From an uncultured Propionimicrobium sp. (lineage in GTDB: Bacteria; Actinomycetota; Actinomycetes; Propionibacteriales; Propionibacteriaceae): a DNA stretch of 64,000 bases. The notes under the pieces are model-generated. The model was given only the letters and a program-made list of their open reading frames with translations. It had not been told where the DNA came from and made no database searches. This document shows positions 41,629-48,887 of the stretch, one piece after another. The DNA is taken from contig CAMIGX010000009.1 of assembly GCA_946221385.1 (NCBI GenBank), forward strand, positions 1 through 64,000. Direction: 5' to 3'. The translations under genes and the position numbers were made by a program. Every line of letters starts with the position of its first letter. Position 1 is the stretch's first letter.

Positions 41629-43029
41629 TTAGCAGCCAGGCAGCTTCTCAGACAGGTACTGCTTGACCTGCGAGATGGCGACGCGTTCTTGGGTCATGGT
41701 GTCGCGTTCGCGGATGGTCACGGCGTCGTCGTTCAGGGTGTCGAAGTCGACGGTCAAACAGAATGGCGTGCCGATTTCGTCTTGCCGGCGGTAGCGTTTG
41801 CCGATCGCCTGGGCGTCGTCAAATTCGATATTCCAGTACTGACGAAGCTCCTTAGCCAGATCGCGCGCCTTCGGCGAAAGCTCTTCGTTACGCGACAGCG
41901 GCAGCACCGCGGCCTTCACCGGCGCCAGGCGCGGGTCGAGCTTCAAGACGGTGCGCACGTCTACGCCACCCTTGGTGTTGGGAGCCTCGTCTTCGACATA
42001 TGCCTCGACCATGAAAGCCATCAAAGACCTAGTCAGGCCCGCGGACGGCTCGATCACGTAGGGCACATAGTGCTCGTTCTTGGCCTGATCGAAGTAGTCC
42101 AGCGAAGTTCCCGAATGCTTGGAGTGGGTGCCGAGGTCGAAATCGGTGCGGTTGGCGATGCCCTCTAGTTCGCCCCAGTCGGAATTCTGGAAGCCGAAGC
42201 GATATTCGATGTCGACGGTGCGCTTGGAATAGTGCGAGAGCTTTTCTTGCGGGTGCTCGTAGAAGCGCAGGTTCTCTTCTGCGATACCAAGCCCGACGTA
42301 CCAAGCCTTGCGGTAGTCGATCCAGTATTGATGCCATTGCTCGTCGGTGCCCGGCTCAACGAAGAACTCCAGCTCCATCTGCTCGAATTCGCGGGTGCGG
42401 AAGATGAAGTTTCCCGGGGTGATCTCGTTGCGGAAGCTCTTGCCAACTTGGCCAATGCCGAACGGCGGCTTGATCCGCGAGGAGTTCAATACATTCTTGA
42501 AGTTGACGAAGATGCCCTGCGCGGTCTCGGGACGCAGATAGTGGATGCCAGATTCGTCCTCGATTGGGCCGAGGTAGGTCTTGAGCATCATGTTGAAATC
42601 GCGCGGCTCGGTGTATTCACCGCGGGTGCCGCAGTTGGGGCACGGGATTTCGGTCAACGCGACAGAATCAGCGTCCTCGATGCCCTTGCGAGCAGCGAAC
42701 TCTTCTTGCAGCTGGTCAGCACGGAAGCGCTTGTGGCAGCTCAAGCACTCGATCAGCGGATCCGTGAAGACCGCGAGGTGACCAGAGGCGATCCACACGT
42801 CCTTGGGCAGAATCACCGAAGAATCCAAGCCGACGACGTCGTCACGGCTGGTGACCATGTTCTTCCACCATTGGCGCTTGATGTTCTCTTTGAGCTCGAC
42901 GCCCAGCGGCCCGTAATCCCAAGCCGCACGAGTGCCGCCATAGATTTCACCACACGGGAAGACGAATCCCCGACGCTTGCAAAGATTGATTACCTTATCG
43001 AGCTTGCTTTCGGCCATTGCCGCATTCAC
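41629..43029 (-). CDS. glyS: Glycyl-tRNA synthetase (single-chain, class II)
   Basis: The 466-residue alpha2-type enzyme charges tRNA-Gly, as in most actinobacteria and unlike the alpha2beta2 type. Class II motif 2 lies at 'GKSFRNEITPGNFIFRTREFEQMELEFF' (with the FRxE core) and motif 3 near 'GLTRSLMAF'. The N-terminal 'NLCKRRGFVFPCGEIYGGTRAAWDYGPLGVELK' is the glycine-binding family block. A zinc-type insertion with four cysteines lies in 'IECLSCHKRF' and 'IPCPNCGTRG'. The start may be 43029, but the better conserved M is at 43017 ('MAESKLDKV'). It stands alone between the MFS gene and recG. Confidence 0.96.
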   Translation of the reverse strand: MNAAMAESKLDKVINLCKRRGFVFPCGEIYGGTRAAWDYGPLGVELKENIKRQWWKNMVTSRDDVVGLDSSVILPKDVWIASGHLAVFTDPLIECLSCHKRFRADQLQEEFAARKGIEDADSVALTEIPCPNCGTRGEYTEPRDFNMMLKTYLGPIEDESGIHYLRPETAQGIFVNFKNVLNSSRIKPPFGIGQVGKSFRNEITPGNFIFRTREFEQMELEFFVEPGTDEQWHQYWIDYRKAWYVGLGIAEENLRFYEHPQEKLSHYSKRTVDIEYRFGFQNSDWGELEGIANRTDFDLGTHSKHSGTSLDYFDQAKNEHYVPYVIEPSAGLTRSLMAFMVEAYVEDEAPNTKGGVDVRTVLKLDPRLAPVKAAVLPLSRNEELSPKARDLAKELRQYWNIEFDDAQAIGKRYRRQDEIGTPFCLTVDFDTLNDDAVTIRERDTMTQERVAISQVKQYLSEKLPGC

Positions 43030-43117
43030 CCCTGTCGCCGCTTCGCGGCATCGGTCCGATACCTGGCTGGCATCGGATCAACGCTCAGGTTATCGACCCG
43101 GCATCCTGACGCGCTAA

Positions 43118-45346
43118 TCAGCTGCGCTCTAGCCACTCTTCGGCGGCGAGTTCTTCGACTTGGGTGACCATATCAGCTAGCCAAGCAGATTGTTTTTCCG
43201 GGTCAGCAGCGACTAGTTCGGCGGCGACATCACGCGCTTTTGCGATCAGGTCGGCGTCATTGCTGACGCGCAACAGCCGCAGCGTCGAACGGCCCCCGGA
43301 TTGTTGGGCACCCAAGATGTCGCCTTCGCGGCGTTGCTCCAGGTCAAGCTCGGCTAGCTCGAATCCGTCTCGGGTGCTGGCGACGGCCGCCAAACGGTCC
43401 GCCGCCGTCGAATCAGCCGCCGCGGCAGTGACTAACAGGCACACCCCTGGATGCTCCCCGCGTCCGATGCGGCCACGCAGCTGGTGCAGTTGGCTGATGC
43501 CGAAGCGGTCGGCGTCCAAGATGACCATCATCGACGCATTCGGCACATTCACCCCGACTTCGATCACCGTCGTTGCCACTAGGACGTCGAGCTCCCCGGC
43601 GGCGAAGCTAGTCATGGTCTGCTGTTTGTCATCGCCGCTCATCCGCCCATGCAGCATGCCGACGCGCAGCTCACGCAACGGACCTGAGCTCAGCTGCGCG
43701 TAAACATCTTCAACATTTGCGCTGGCAGCGGCATCTTCGCCCAGCTCCTTATCGGATGACGAAATCCGCGGACAGACGACGAAGGCTTGCCGTCCTACGG
43801 CGACTTCTTCAACGATTCGCTGCCAAGCGCGGTCCAGCCACGCGGGATGCTGTTGCACGTCGACGACGGTGGTCTGGACCTCTTGGCGCCCCGCTGGAAT
43901 CTCCCGCAGCGTCGATACTTCGAGATCCCCGAACGCCGTCATTGCCATCGACCGCGGGATCGGGGTGGCCGTCAAGACCAATAAATGGGGCGCGCGTTGT
44001 GCCTTGTCAGAGCCTTTATCCAGCAGCGCGGCGCGCTGTTCGACGCCGAAACGATGTTGCTCGTCGACGACGACCAGACCCAGATCAGCGAAGATCACCT
44101 GGTCACCGAGCAGCGCATGGGTGCCGATGACGATGCCCGCTTCGCCAGACGCGATCTTCAGCAAAGCGGCCTTGCGTTGCGCCGTGCTCATCGCGCCAGT
44201 CAGCAGGACGACGTCAGTGGCATGCTCGGGAGCACCCAAGACCTGACCCGCACCAAGGTCACCGAGCATTTCGCGGATCGACTCGTGATGTTGGGCGGCT
44301 AACACTTCGGTCGGAGCGAGCAAGACGGCCTGCCGGCCCGCGTCGACAGCAGCCAACATCGACCGCAAGGCGACGACTGTCTTGCCCGAACCGACCTCGC
44401 CTTGCAGCAAGCGCTGCATCGGGGTGGTCTGCGTCAAGTCGGCGAAGACCTGCTCGCTGACTTCACGCTGGCCGACCGTCAGTTCATAGGGCAGGCGGGC
44501 GTCGAAGTCGGCTAGGATGCCGTCGCTGCGCAGCGGAATAGACGGAGCCTGACGCCTCGCTGCGTCCGCTCGCCGATAGGCCATCACGACTTGCAAGGCG
44601 AGGGCTTCGTCAAACTTCAACCGTTCGATAGCCGCATCAATGCCAGCCTGGGAGGTAGGCCGATGAATTTCGGTGAATGCATCGACCAGCTCAGGCAGTC
44701 GCAGATCGGCGCGCAAGCTTTCCGGCATTGGATCTGGCATGTCGGTCAACATGTCGAGGACGAAATTGGCGCATTCAGCGACCTGCCAGGTTTTGATCTT
44801 GGAACTGGCCGGGTAGATGCCGATCATTCCGGAGGTCGAGACCTGCTTGGCCATGGTGGCTTGGGATTCGTTAGCGCGCCCGACGATGCGGCCCCGATCG
44901 TCGATCATGACGAAATCGGGATGGCTCATCTGGAGCACATCGCGGAAGACGCCGACTTTGCCGACGAAAATTCCGCGAGTGCCCATGCTCAACTGCAACT
45001 GCCACCACTTGATCAGGTGGGCTTTGCCGAAGAAGGTCGCCACCAGGCTGCCGTGGCCATCGGTCAAAATAGCTTCGAGACGCTGTTTGGGTGGCGCGCC
45101 TTTGACGCTCAGGTGTTGGACGCGGGCGACGATCGCGATGCCCTCTCCCGGTTCGACAGTGGACAGGTCAGAGGTTTGGGTCCCAGACAGATAGCGCCGC
45201 GGTAGGTGGCCCATCAAATCAGCTACGGTCCGTAGCCCCAGCGCAGCTAGCGGCTTGGCCGTCTTAGCGCCCAGGATGCCGTCTAAAGGTTCAGCCAGCC
45301 GACGAAATGCGTCAGTCTGGTAGGAAGAAATGCGCTGAACTGCCAC
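43118..45346 (-). CDS. recG: ATP-dependent DNA helicase RecG
   Basis: The 742-residue SF2 helicase remodels stalled forks and Holliday-type junctions. The N-terminal wedge/OB domain is followed by helicase motifs I 'LLQGEVGSGKT', Ia 'LLAPTEVLAAQH', II 'VVDEQHRFGVEQR', III 'LVLTATPIPRS', and 'MLHGRMSGDDK', 'ATTVIEVGVNVPNA' and 'QLHQLRGRIGRGEHPG' (motif VI). Length is normal for actinobacterial RecG. The start at 45346 gives 'MAVQRISSYQ'. It is downstream of rpmB, separated by a strong terminator, so it has its own promoter, probably in the 75-bp gap. Confidence 0.96.
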   Translation of the reverse strand: MAVQRISSYQTDAFRRLAEPLDGILGAKTAKPLAALGLRTVADLMGHLPRRYLSGTQTSDLSTVEPGEGIAIVARVQHLSVKGAPPKQRLEAILTDGHGSLVATFFGKAHLIKWWQLQLSMGTRGIFVGKVGVFRDVLQMSHPDFVMIDDRGRIVGRANESQATMAKQVSTSGMIGIYPASSKIKTWQVAECANFVLDMLTDMPDPMPESLRADLRLPELVDAFTEIHRPTSQAGIDAAIERLKFDEALALQVVMAYRRADAARRQAPSIPLRSDGILADFDARLPYELTVGQREVSEQVFADLTQTTPMQRLLQGEVGSGKTVVALRSMLAAVDAGRQAVLLAPTEVLAAQHHESIREMLGDLGAGQVLGAPEHATDVVLLTGAMSTAQRKAALLKIASGEAGIVIGTHALLGDQVIFADLGLVVVDEQHRFGVEQRAALLDKGSDKAQRAPHLLVLTATPIPRSMAMTAFGDLEVSTLREIPAGRQEVQTTVVDVQQHPAWLDRAWQRIVEEVAVGRQAFVVCPRISSSDKELGEDAAASANVEDVYAQLSSGPLRELRVGMLHGRMSGDDKQQTMTSFAAGELDVLVATTVIEVGVNVPNASMMVILDADRFGISQLHQLRGRIGRGEHPGVCLLVTAAAADSTAADRLAAVASTRDGFELAELDLEQRREGDILGAQQSGGRSTLRLLRVSNDADLIAKARDVAAELVAADPEKQSAWLADMVTQVEELAAEEWLERS

Positions 45347-45445
45347 TAATCCAGGCTAATCGCGCCGCCGTTGAGATTCGTGGATCCAAGGCCGCGGAAG
45401 GCCGAGGGAGGTGTCTTGGGTGATTTATGCACTTTGCGGGCAAAC

Positions 45446-45469
45446 AAAAAGCCCGCCACCTGGGCGGGC
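45446..45469 (-). terminator. Rho-independent terminator of rpmB
   Basis: On the minus strand a 7-bp GC stem (45463-45469 with 45451-45457) and 5-nt loop is followed by TTTTTG. It lies 18 bp past the rpmB stop. Confidence 0.88.
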
Positions 45470-45486
45470 AATTCGTTCTAGCTAGG

Positions 45487-45672
45487 TCAGCGAGTGACGC
45501 GACCAGCCTTGATGCAGCCAGTGCACACGTTCTGGTGCTTGGGGGCACCGTTAACGACCGCGCGCACCCGCTGAATGTTCGGGTTCCAGCGACGGTTGGT
45601 CTTCTTCTTAGACCAAGGCACATTGTGGCCGAAGCTGGGTCCCTTACCGCAGATGTCACACACGGCAGCCAT
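45487..45672 (-). CDS. rpmB: 50S ribosomal protein L28
   Basis: The 61-residue basic protein starts at ATG 45672, 7 nt after AAGGAG on the minus strand; the upstream 45729 alternative adds non-family residues. It has the L28 signature 'CDICGKGPSFGHNV.WSKKKTNRRWNPNIQRVR' and a second CxxC in 'VCTGCIKAG'. The two CxxC pairs would bind zinc (C+ form). In actinobacteria with several L28 copies, C- forms are made in zinc shortage; here only this C+ copy is seen. It has its own terminator and likely its own promoter. Confidence 0.96.
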   Translation of the reverse strand: MAAVCDICGKGPSFGHNVPWSKKKTNRRWNPNIQRVRAVVNGAPKHQNVCTGCIKAGRVTR

Positions 45673-45807
45673 GGGAGCACTCCTTGAAGTTCGAAAATAA
45701 TTGACGCGCCTGAAGACGCAACCTGACAATCTTAGCTAGCGCACCGCGTCTAGACAAAATTCATTAGCCACTGCCCCGCCCGACGCAGCGCCGAGCCTGC
45801 CACATTA

Positions 45808-45840
45808 GACGCCTTGAAGGCGTCACAACGTTGGCGTGAC
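45808..45840 (+). promoter_or_regulatory. Nested palindromes upstream of the EspC-like/calpain-like operon
   Basis: GACGCCTT-G-AAGGCGTC (45808-45824) is an 8-bp dyad with a single central base. It is followed by CAACGTTG (45826-45833), a perfect palindrome, flanked by GTCAC (45822-45826)/GTGAC (45836-45840). The cluster ends 44 bp before the first start codon at 45885 and looks like an operator. Confidence 0.55.
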
Positions 45841-45884
45841 CCACTTGGCCAGTAGCGTGACCCTCACTGACGAAGGGAACAGTC

Positions 45885-46166
45885 ATGTCCAATGATATTG
45901 ACATCGACTTGCCTGCCGCCCGTGGCGTGGCCAAGGCCCTACGCAATGTTGCGTCGACTCGCACCAAGTTGAGCGGTGACCCTGGAAATCCAGGATTTGC
46001 AGCTAGCGACGCCTTGCGCATGTTCATGGCCTCGGCGAATCAAATCGACGAGCAACTGAGCAATGAGCTTGAGAATGTCGGCCAACACATAGACGACACT
46101 GCCGGAGCCTACGAAAGGGCCGATGACGTCGCAGGCAAATTCGTGGGCGGATGGAGCAAATTCTGA
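45885..46166 (+). CDS. EspC/WXG100-superfamily small secreted protein (type VII secretion partner)
   Basis: This 93-residue helical protein has no signal peptide. The helix-turn-helix hairpin pattern of the EspC/WXG100 group fits: first helix 'AARGVAKALRNVASTRTKL', turn, second helix with 'NQIDEQLSNELENVGQHIDDTAGAYERADDVAGKF', ending in 'VGGWSKF'. A classical WXG in the turn is not present, but the small length, heptad-like helices and 'Y..AD' near the C-terminus (the YxxxD/E-type export signal is approximated by 'YERAD') fit. The following gene starts on its stop codon (TGATG). I infer that the two proteins form a complex exported by an ESX system, which is not encoded in the window. Confidence 0.72.
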   Translation: MSNDIDIDLPAARGVAKALRNVASTRTKLSGDPGNPGFAASDALRMFMASANQIDEQLSNELENVGQHIDDTAGAYERADDVAGKFVGGWSKF

Positions 46167-47431
46167 TGGACGTACCTACTTTGCTTGATTGGACCCCAGA
46201 TCCCTGGAAAAACAGCGAACTAGATCTCCGAGATGCTGCAGATATCGCCAAGAATAAAGTTCACGAAATCCGCGAAGAGGCTGAGCAGACGGCCCGCAAA
46301 ATGCGGCCCATCGGCAAGATCATCGCCCGCAATCTGGAGCAAAAAGCGCTCGCTCAAGACGAATTCGCCGATCGACTCATTAACGCCTACGGAATTGTTC
46401 AACACGGGCGCCTACAGGTCGAGAGCATCAAGGCATCTTTCGTCCCTAGTGTCGCCAAAGTCGACGCCCAAGCCCCAAAGATCACTCGCGATGATCAAGG
46501 CTATTGCGAATCTACTGTGCGACCGAAGACGAATGATCCGGCCGAGCTCGAATATGCCAGGAGAATGTGGCTACTCGCACTGCAATACACCCAGCTATTG
46601 CGTGAATTACTAATACGAGCAGAGCAAAGCGACAATCAAATGGCGAAGGGCTTATACGGCCTGCTCGGACTTGATTTTCCAACTGCAAGGGATGGCTGGC
46701 TGGATTTATCTGACGCAGGAATCGCATATCAAGCGGCCCTGAATAACCAAGCTGGCTATGGCGACTGCGTGACATTATCTACCTTGTTGTCTATCGCCAA
46801 TAGCGATCCTAGTTTCATTCGAAAACACATGAAATGGAATGCGGATGATCAATGCTACGAAGTGGCGTTATATGGCGAGGACGGCAAAAAGCGCACTGTA
46901 CGGGTCTATCAAGAAGATTTAGACGCATTGGCGTGGACCGACAAAGAGGGCAATGATCGCACTGGCTCGTCATTTCCGGGCAGCAAACAACATTCGTTCA
47001 TGAGTGTCTATGAGGCTGCAATCGCTAAAGAATTCGGTCACGAGGATCTAGCTAAAGGCAAGTCGACGGATTTTGCTATCGAACGAATCACTGGCAAATC
47101 CGCAGATCGCACCGTGCCGCCGCCTTCTTTTGAGCAAGTGAAAGAAACCCTCGATCGTCGCCCGCCGGGGCTTGTCGTGGTCGGATCCGGCGGACGTGAT
47201 CCGGTGGATATGGGATCTGTCGATCCGTCGAAACGAATCGTCGAAGCACATGCCTACTCGGTTAAAGGCTTTGATGATCAGGGACGCATTGTGGTCGTGA
47301 ATCCTTGGGGGCCAGGAGGCGGCTGGGTCGACGGTCATTACTATCCCGGCGAAATTCACTTGACGGAGGAGGAATACAACAAATTCTTCCATTCGGGGGC
47401 TGCAAAAGATAAGTATCAAGGGATCTTCTGA
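46166..47431 (+). CDS. Probable type VII-secreted toxin with C-terminal calpain-like cysteine protease domain
   Basis: The product is 421 residues from ATG 46166, which overlaps the upstream stop and follows GGAG. Residues about 15-185 are helical ('AADIAKNKVHEIREEAEQTARK' region), as expected of a type VII targeting domain. From about 185 a papain/calpain-type protease domain is seen. 'NQAGYGDCVTLSTLL' holds the oxyanion Gln195 and catalytic Cys201, 'VEAHAYSVKGF' holds His362, and 'VVVNPWGPGG' holds Asn379. These three blocks match the calpain pattern Q-x-x-x-G-D-C, H-A-Y-S-V and N-P-W-G. No signal peptide. The pairing with the EspC-like gene upstream and two small genes downstream fits a secreted protease effector with immunity. 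Base composition is lower in GC than around it. Confidence 0.8.
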   Translation: MDVPTLLDWTPDPWKNSELDLRDAADIAKNKVHEIREEAEQTARKMRPIGKIIARNLEQKALAQDEFADRLINAYGIVQHGRLQVESIKASFVPSVAKVDAQAPKITRDDQGYCESTVRPKTNDPAELEYARRMWLLALQYTQLLRELLIRAEQSDNQMAKGLYGLLGLDFPTARDGWLDLSDAGIAYQAALNNQAGYGDCVTLSTLLSIANSDPSFIRKHMKWNADDQCYEVALYGEDGKKRTVRVYQEDLDALAWTDKEGNDRTGSSFPGSKQHSFMSVYEAAIAKEFGHEDLAKGKSTDFAIERITGKSADRTVPPPSFEQVKETLDRRPPGLVVVGSGGRDPVDMGSVDPSKRIVEAHAYSVKGFDDQGRIVVVNPWGPGGGWVDGHYYPGEIHLTEEEYNKFFHSGAAKDKYQGIF

Positions 47432-47757
47432 TGGAACGAAAATATCGAGAATTATTAGGGGAGCTACAGCAGGCTCTCGATCAAACTTTAGGGCCGTTGG
47501 ATTGGAATATCACCGAAACACCGCAACAATTGCCACTCTATTTAGCAGCGGGGGTGGACGTTCCAAATATCGATCGCGATGAATTAACCGCGGCAGTAAA
47601 TGCCGTACTGAATAGATTTGGCTTCCCCATCCAACCCCTGCCCGAAGGTAGCCCGTCTGGACATCTCGTTTTCGAAGGATCAGACGCACGCGGTGTCACC
47701 CTGCGCATCATGATCAAAATGGGCATCGACATGTGGCTCATACTGCCCAAGTCTTGA
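47431..47757 (+). CDS. Small acidic protein, candidate immunity protein 1
   Basis: I do not recognise a family in this 108-residue protein. Its start ATG 47431 shares a base with the protease gene stop (TGATGG), so it is translationally coupled. There is no signal peptide or membrane segment; it would remain cytoplasmic. A helix-strand mix 'ERKYRELLGELQQALDQTL', 'DELTAAVNAVLNRFGFPIQPL' and a short C-terminal strand 'DMWLILPKS' suggest a compact inhibitor-like fold. A cytoplasmic neighbour gene coupled to a toxin gene is the normal place for an immunity protein, but binding to the protease is inference only. Confidence 0.7.
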   Translation: MERKYRELLGELQQALDQTLGPLDWNITETPQQLPLYLAAGVDVPNIDRDELTAAVNAVLNRFGFPIQPLPEGSPSGHLVFEGSDARGVTLRIMIKMGIDMWLILPKS

Positions 47758-47813
47758 TCGAGAAAACCCTCACAGCGCTAGGCTGAAATCAGGACAACTC
47801 GCTGGAGCAGATT

Positions 47814-48326
47814 ATGCAGAAGTCAGCCAGGATCTGGCTCATCATGCTCGTGGTCGTCGCGCTGATAGTGACAGCTGTCGCTTTGCAGGTGCGTCAGGCG
47901 TCCAGAATCGGAGACCATGATCCGGGTTATCGGTGGATTCCGCGGCCGATGAATATGACTGCCGCTGAGGTGCATGAAAAATATGGCCCGATCTTGGTCG
48001 CGCTGGCCGGGCAAATTCCTAATGACGAAATTGTGGCTGGGCCGACGTTCAAATTTTCCGATGACGCTATTTTCTGCACCGTCAAGGTCGAAGTGCAGAT
48101 GAAGAATTGGGGCGGCGTGGACGCGGTCTATAGAGAGCGCATCTTCGATGACGTGCTAGTCGCCAATGGTTTCGAAAAGGCCCGCTCAGCCACTGAAAGT
48201 TCAGGCCGTGGATTCACTATCGCTCGTCAGCAACGTGGCGGCAGCGCTATTTTCCAGAACTACTGGCAGACCGGAAACGAGATGCTCATCTTGGTGCCCA
48301 TCACTAAGCGGGCTTGCCAGTCCTGA
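47814..48326 (+). CDS. Membrane-anchored small protein, candidate immunity/accessory protein 2
   Basis: This 170-residue protein has an N-terminal membrane anchor ('IWLIMLVVVALIVTAVAL', residues 7-25) and an extracytoplasmic domain of about 140 residues with 'DEIVAGPTFKFSDDAIFCTVKVEV' and a C-terminal 'ILVPITKRACQS'. Two cysteines could form a disulfide. It has a loose resemblance to LppA-type lipoproteins of mycobacteria found near type VII genes, without a lipobox. It lies 56 bp after the small coupled gene with its own weak ribosome binding site and faces the chrA remnant. If the protease acts outside, an anchored immunity protein would make sense. Confidence 0.68.
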   Translation: MQKSARIWLIMLVVVALIVTAVALQVRQASRIGDHDPGYRWIPRPMNMTAAEVHEKYGPILVALAGQIPNDEIVAGPTFKFSDDAIFCTVKVEVQMKNWGGVDAVYRERIFDDVLVANGFEKARSATESSGRGFTIARQQRGGSAIFQNYWQTGNEMLILVPITKRACQS

Positions 48327-48350
48327 TTTCATTCGAGCTCAACGGCCGTG

Positions 48351-48887
48351 CTAGATCATGTCGAGCAGTGTCAACCCGACTCCTCCGGCCGCCCCAAGGA
48401 GCACGATGATCCACGGCGGCGTGCGCCAGGCGACCAGCAGCACGAAGCACAATAGTGCGAGCACAAATGCGGCGGGCGCGATGATAGCTGAAGTGAGTAC
48501 CGGGCTGTAGAGCGCCGCCGATCGGACGAGCGCGACGACTGCCTGCGATGCCGGAGCCATTGGCGACGGCGCCAAGATAGGCGGCGAAGGTGAATAGTGG
48601 TCCTGGGACGGCTTGGGCCGCCCCGTAGCCGGCTAAGAATTGTTCTTCGCTGACCCAGCCAGGATAGACGACTGCTCCGTGTAACAACGGCAACACCACG
48701 TGCCCGCCGCCGAAGACCAGGGCACCAGCACGGTAGAAAGCGTCGCAGAAGCTCATCCAGAAGCTGCCCGTCGCGCGCGCCAGGATCGGCAGCCCAAACA
48801 GCAAAATGACGAAAATCGTGAGGCAGCCGATGCCAACACCAACGCGCAGCGGCGAAGGCGAGCTTTGGCGCTGCTCGAGCGGCCCGG
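48351..48887 (-). pseudogene. Chromate transporter (ChrA) remnant, truncated and internally deleted
   Basis: On the minus strand behind the RNase J stop, the text 'LTIFVILLFGLPILARATGSFWMSFCDAFYRAGALVFGGGHVVLPLL' (the ChrA C-half pattern, FGGGHVVLPLL) and 'WVSEEQFLAGYGAAQAVPGPLFTFAAYLGAV' can be read in one frame. Near 48555 the frame changes and continues 'QAVVALVRSAALYSPVLTSAI' and 'WRTPPWIIVLLGAAGG'. Compared with the family, about 50 residues are missing at the junction, and no N-terminal half or start codon exists. The gene is dead. Its 5' end butts against the RNase J gene, so a deletion probably removed the rest. Confidence 0.82.

Noticed and set aside
42232..43167. 311-codon plus-strand frame opposite glyS
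   Set aside because: It is antisense to glycyl-tRNA synthetase and has no independent support.
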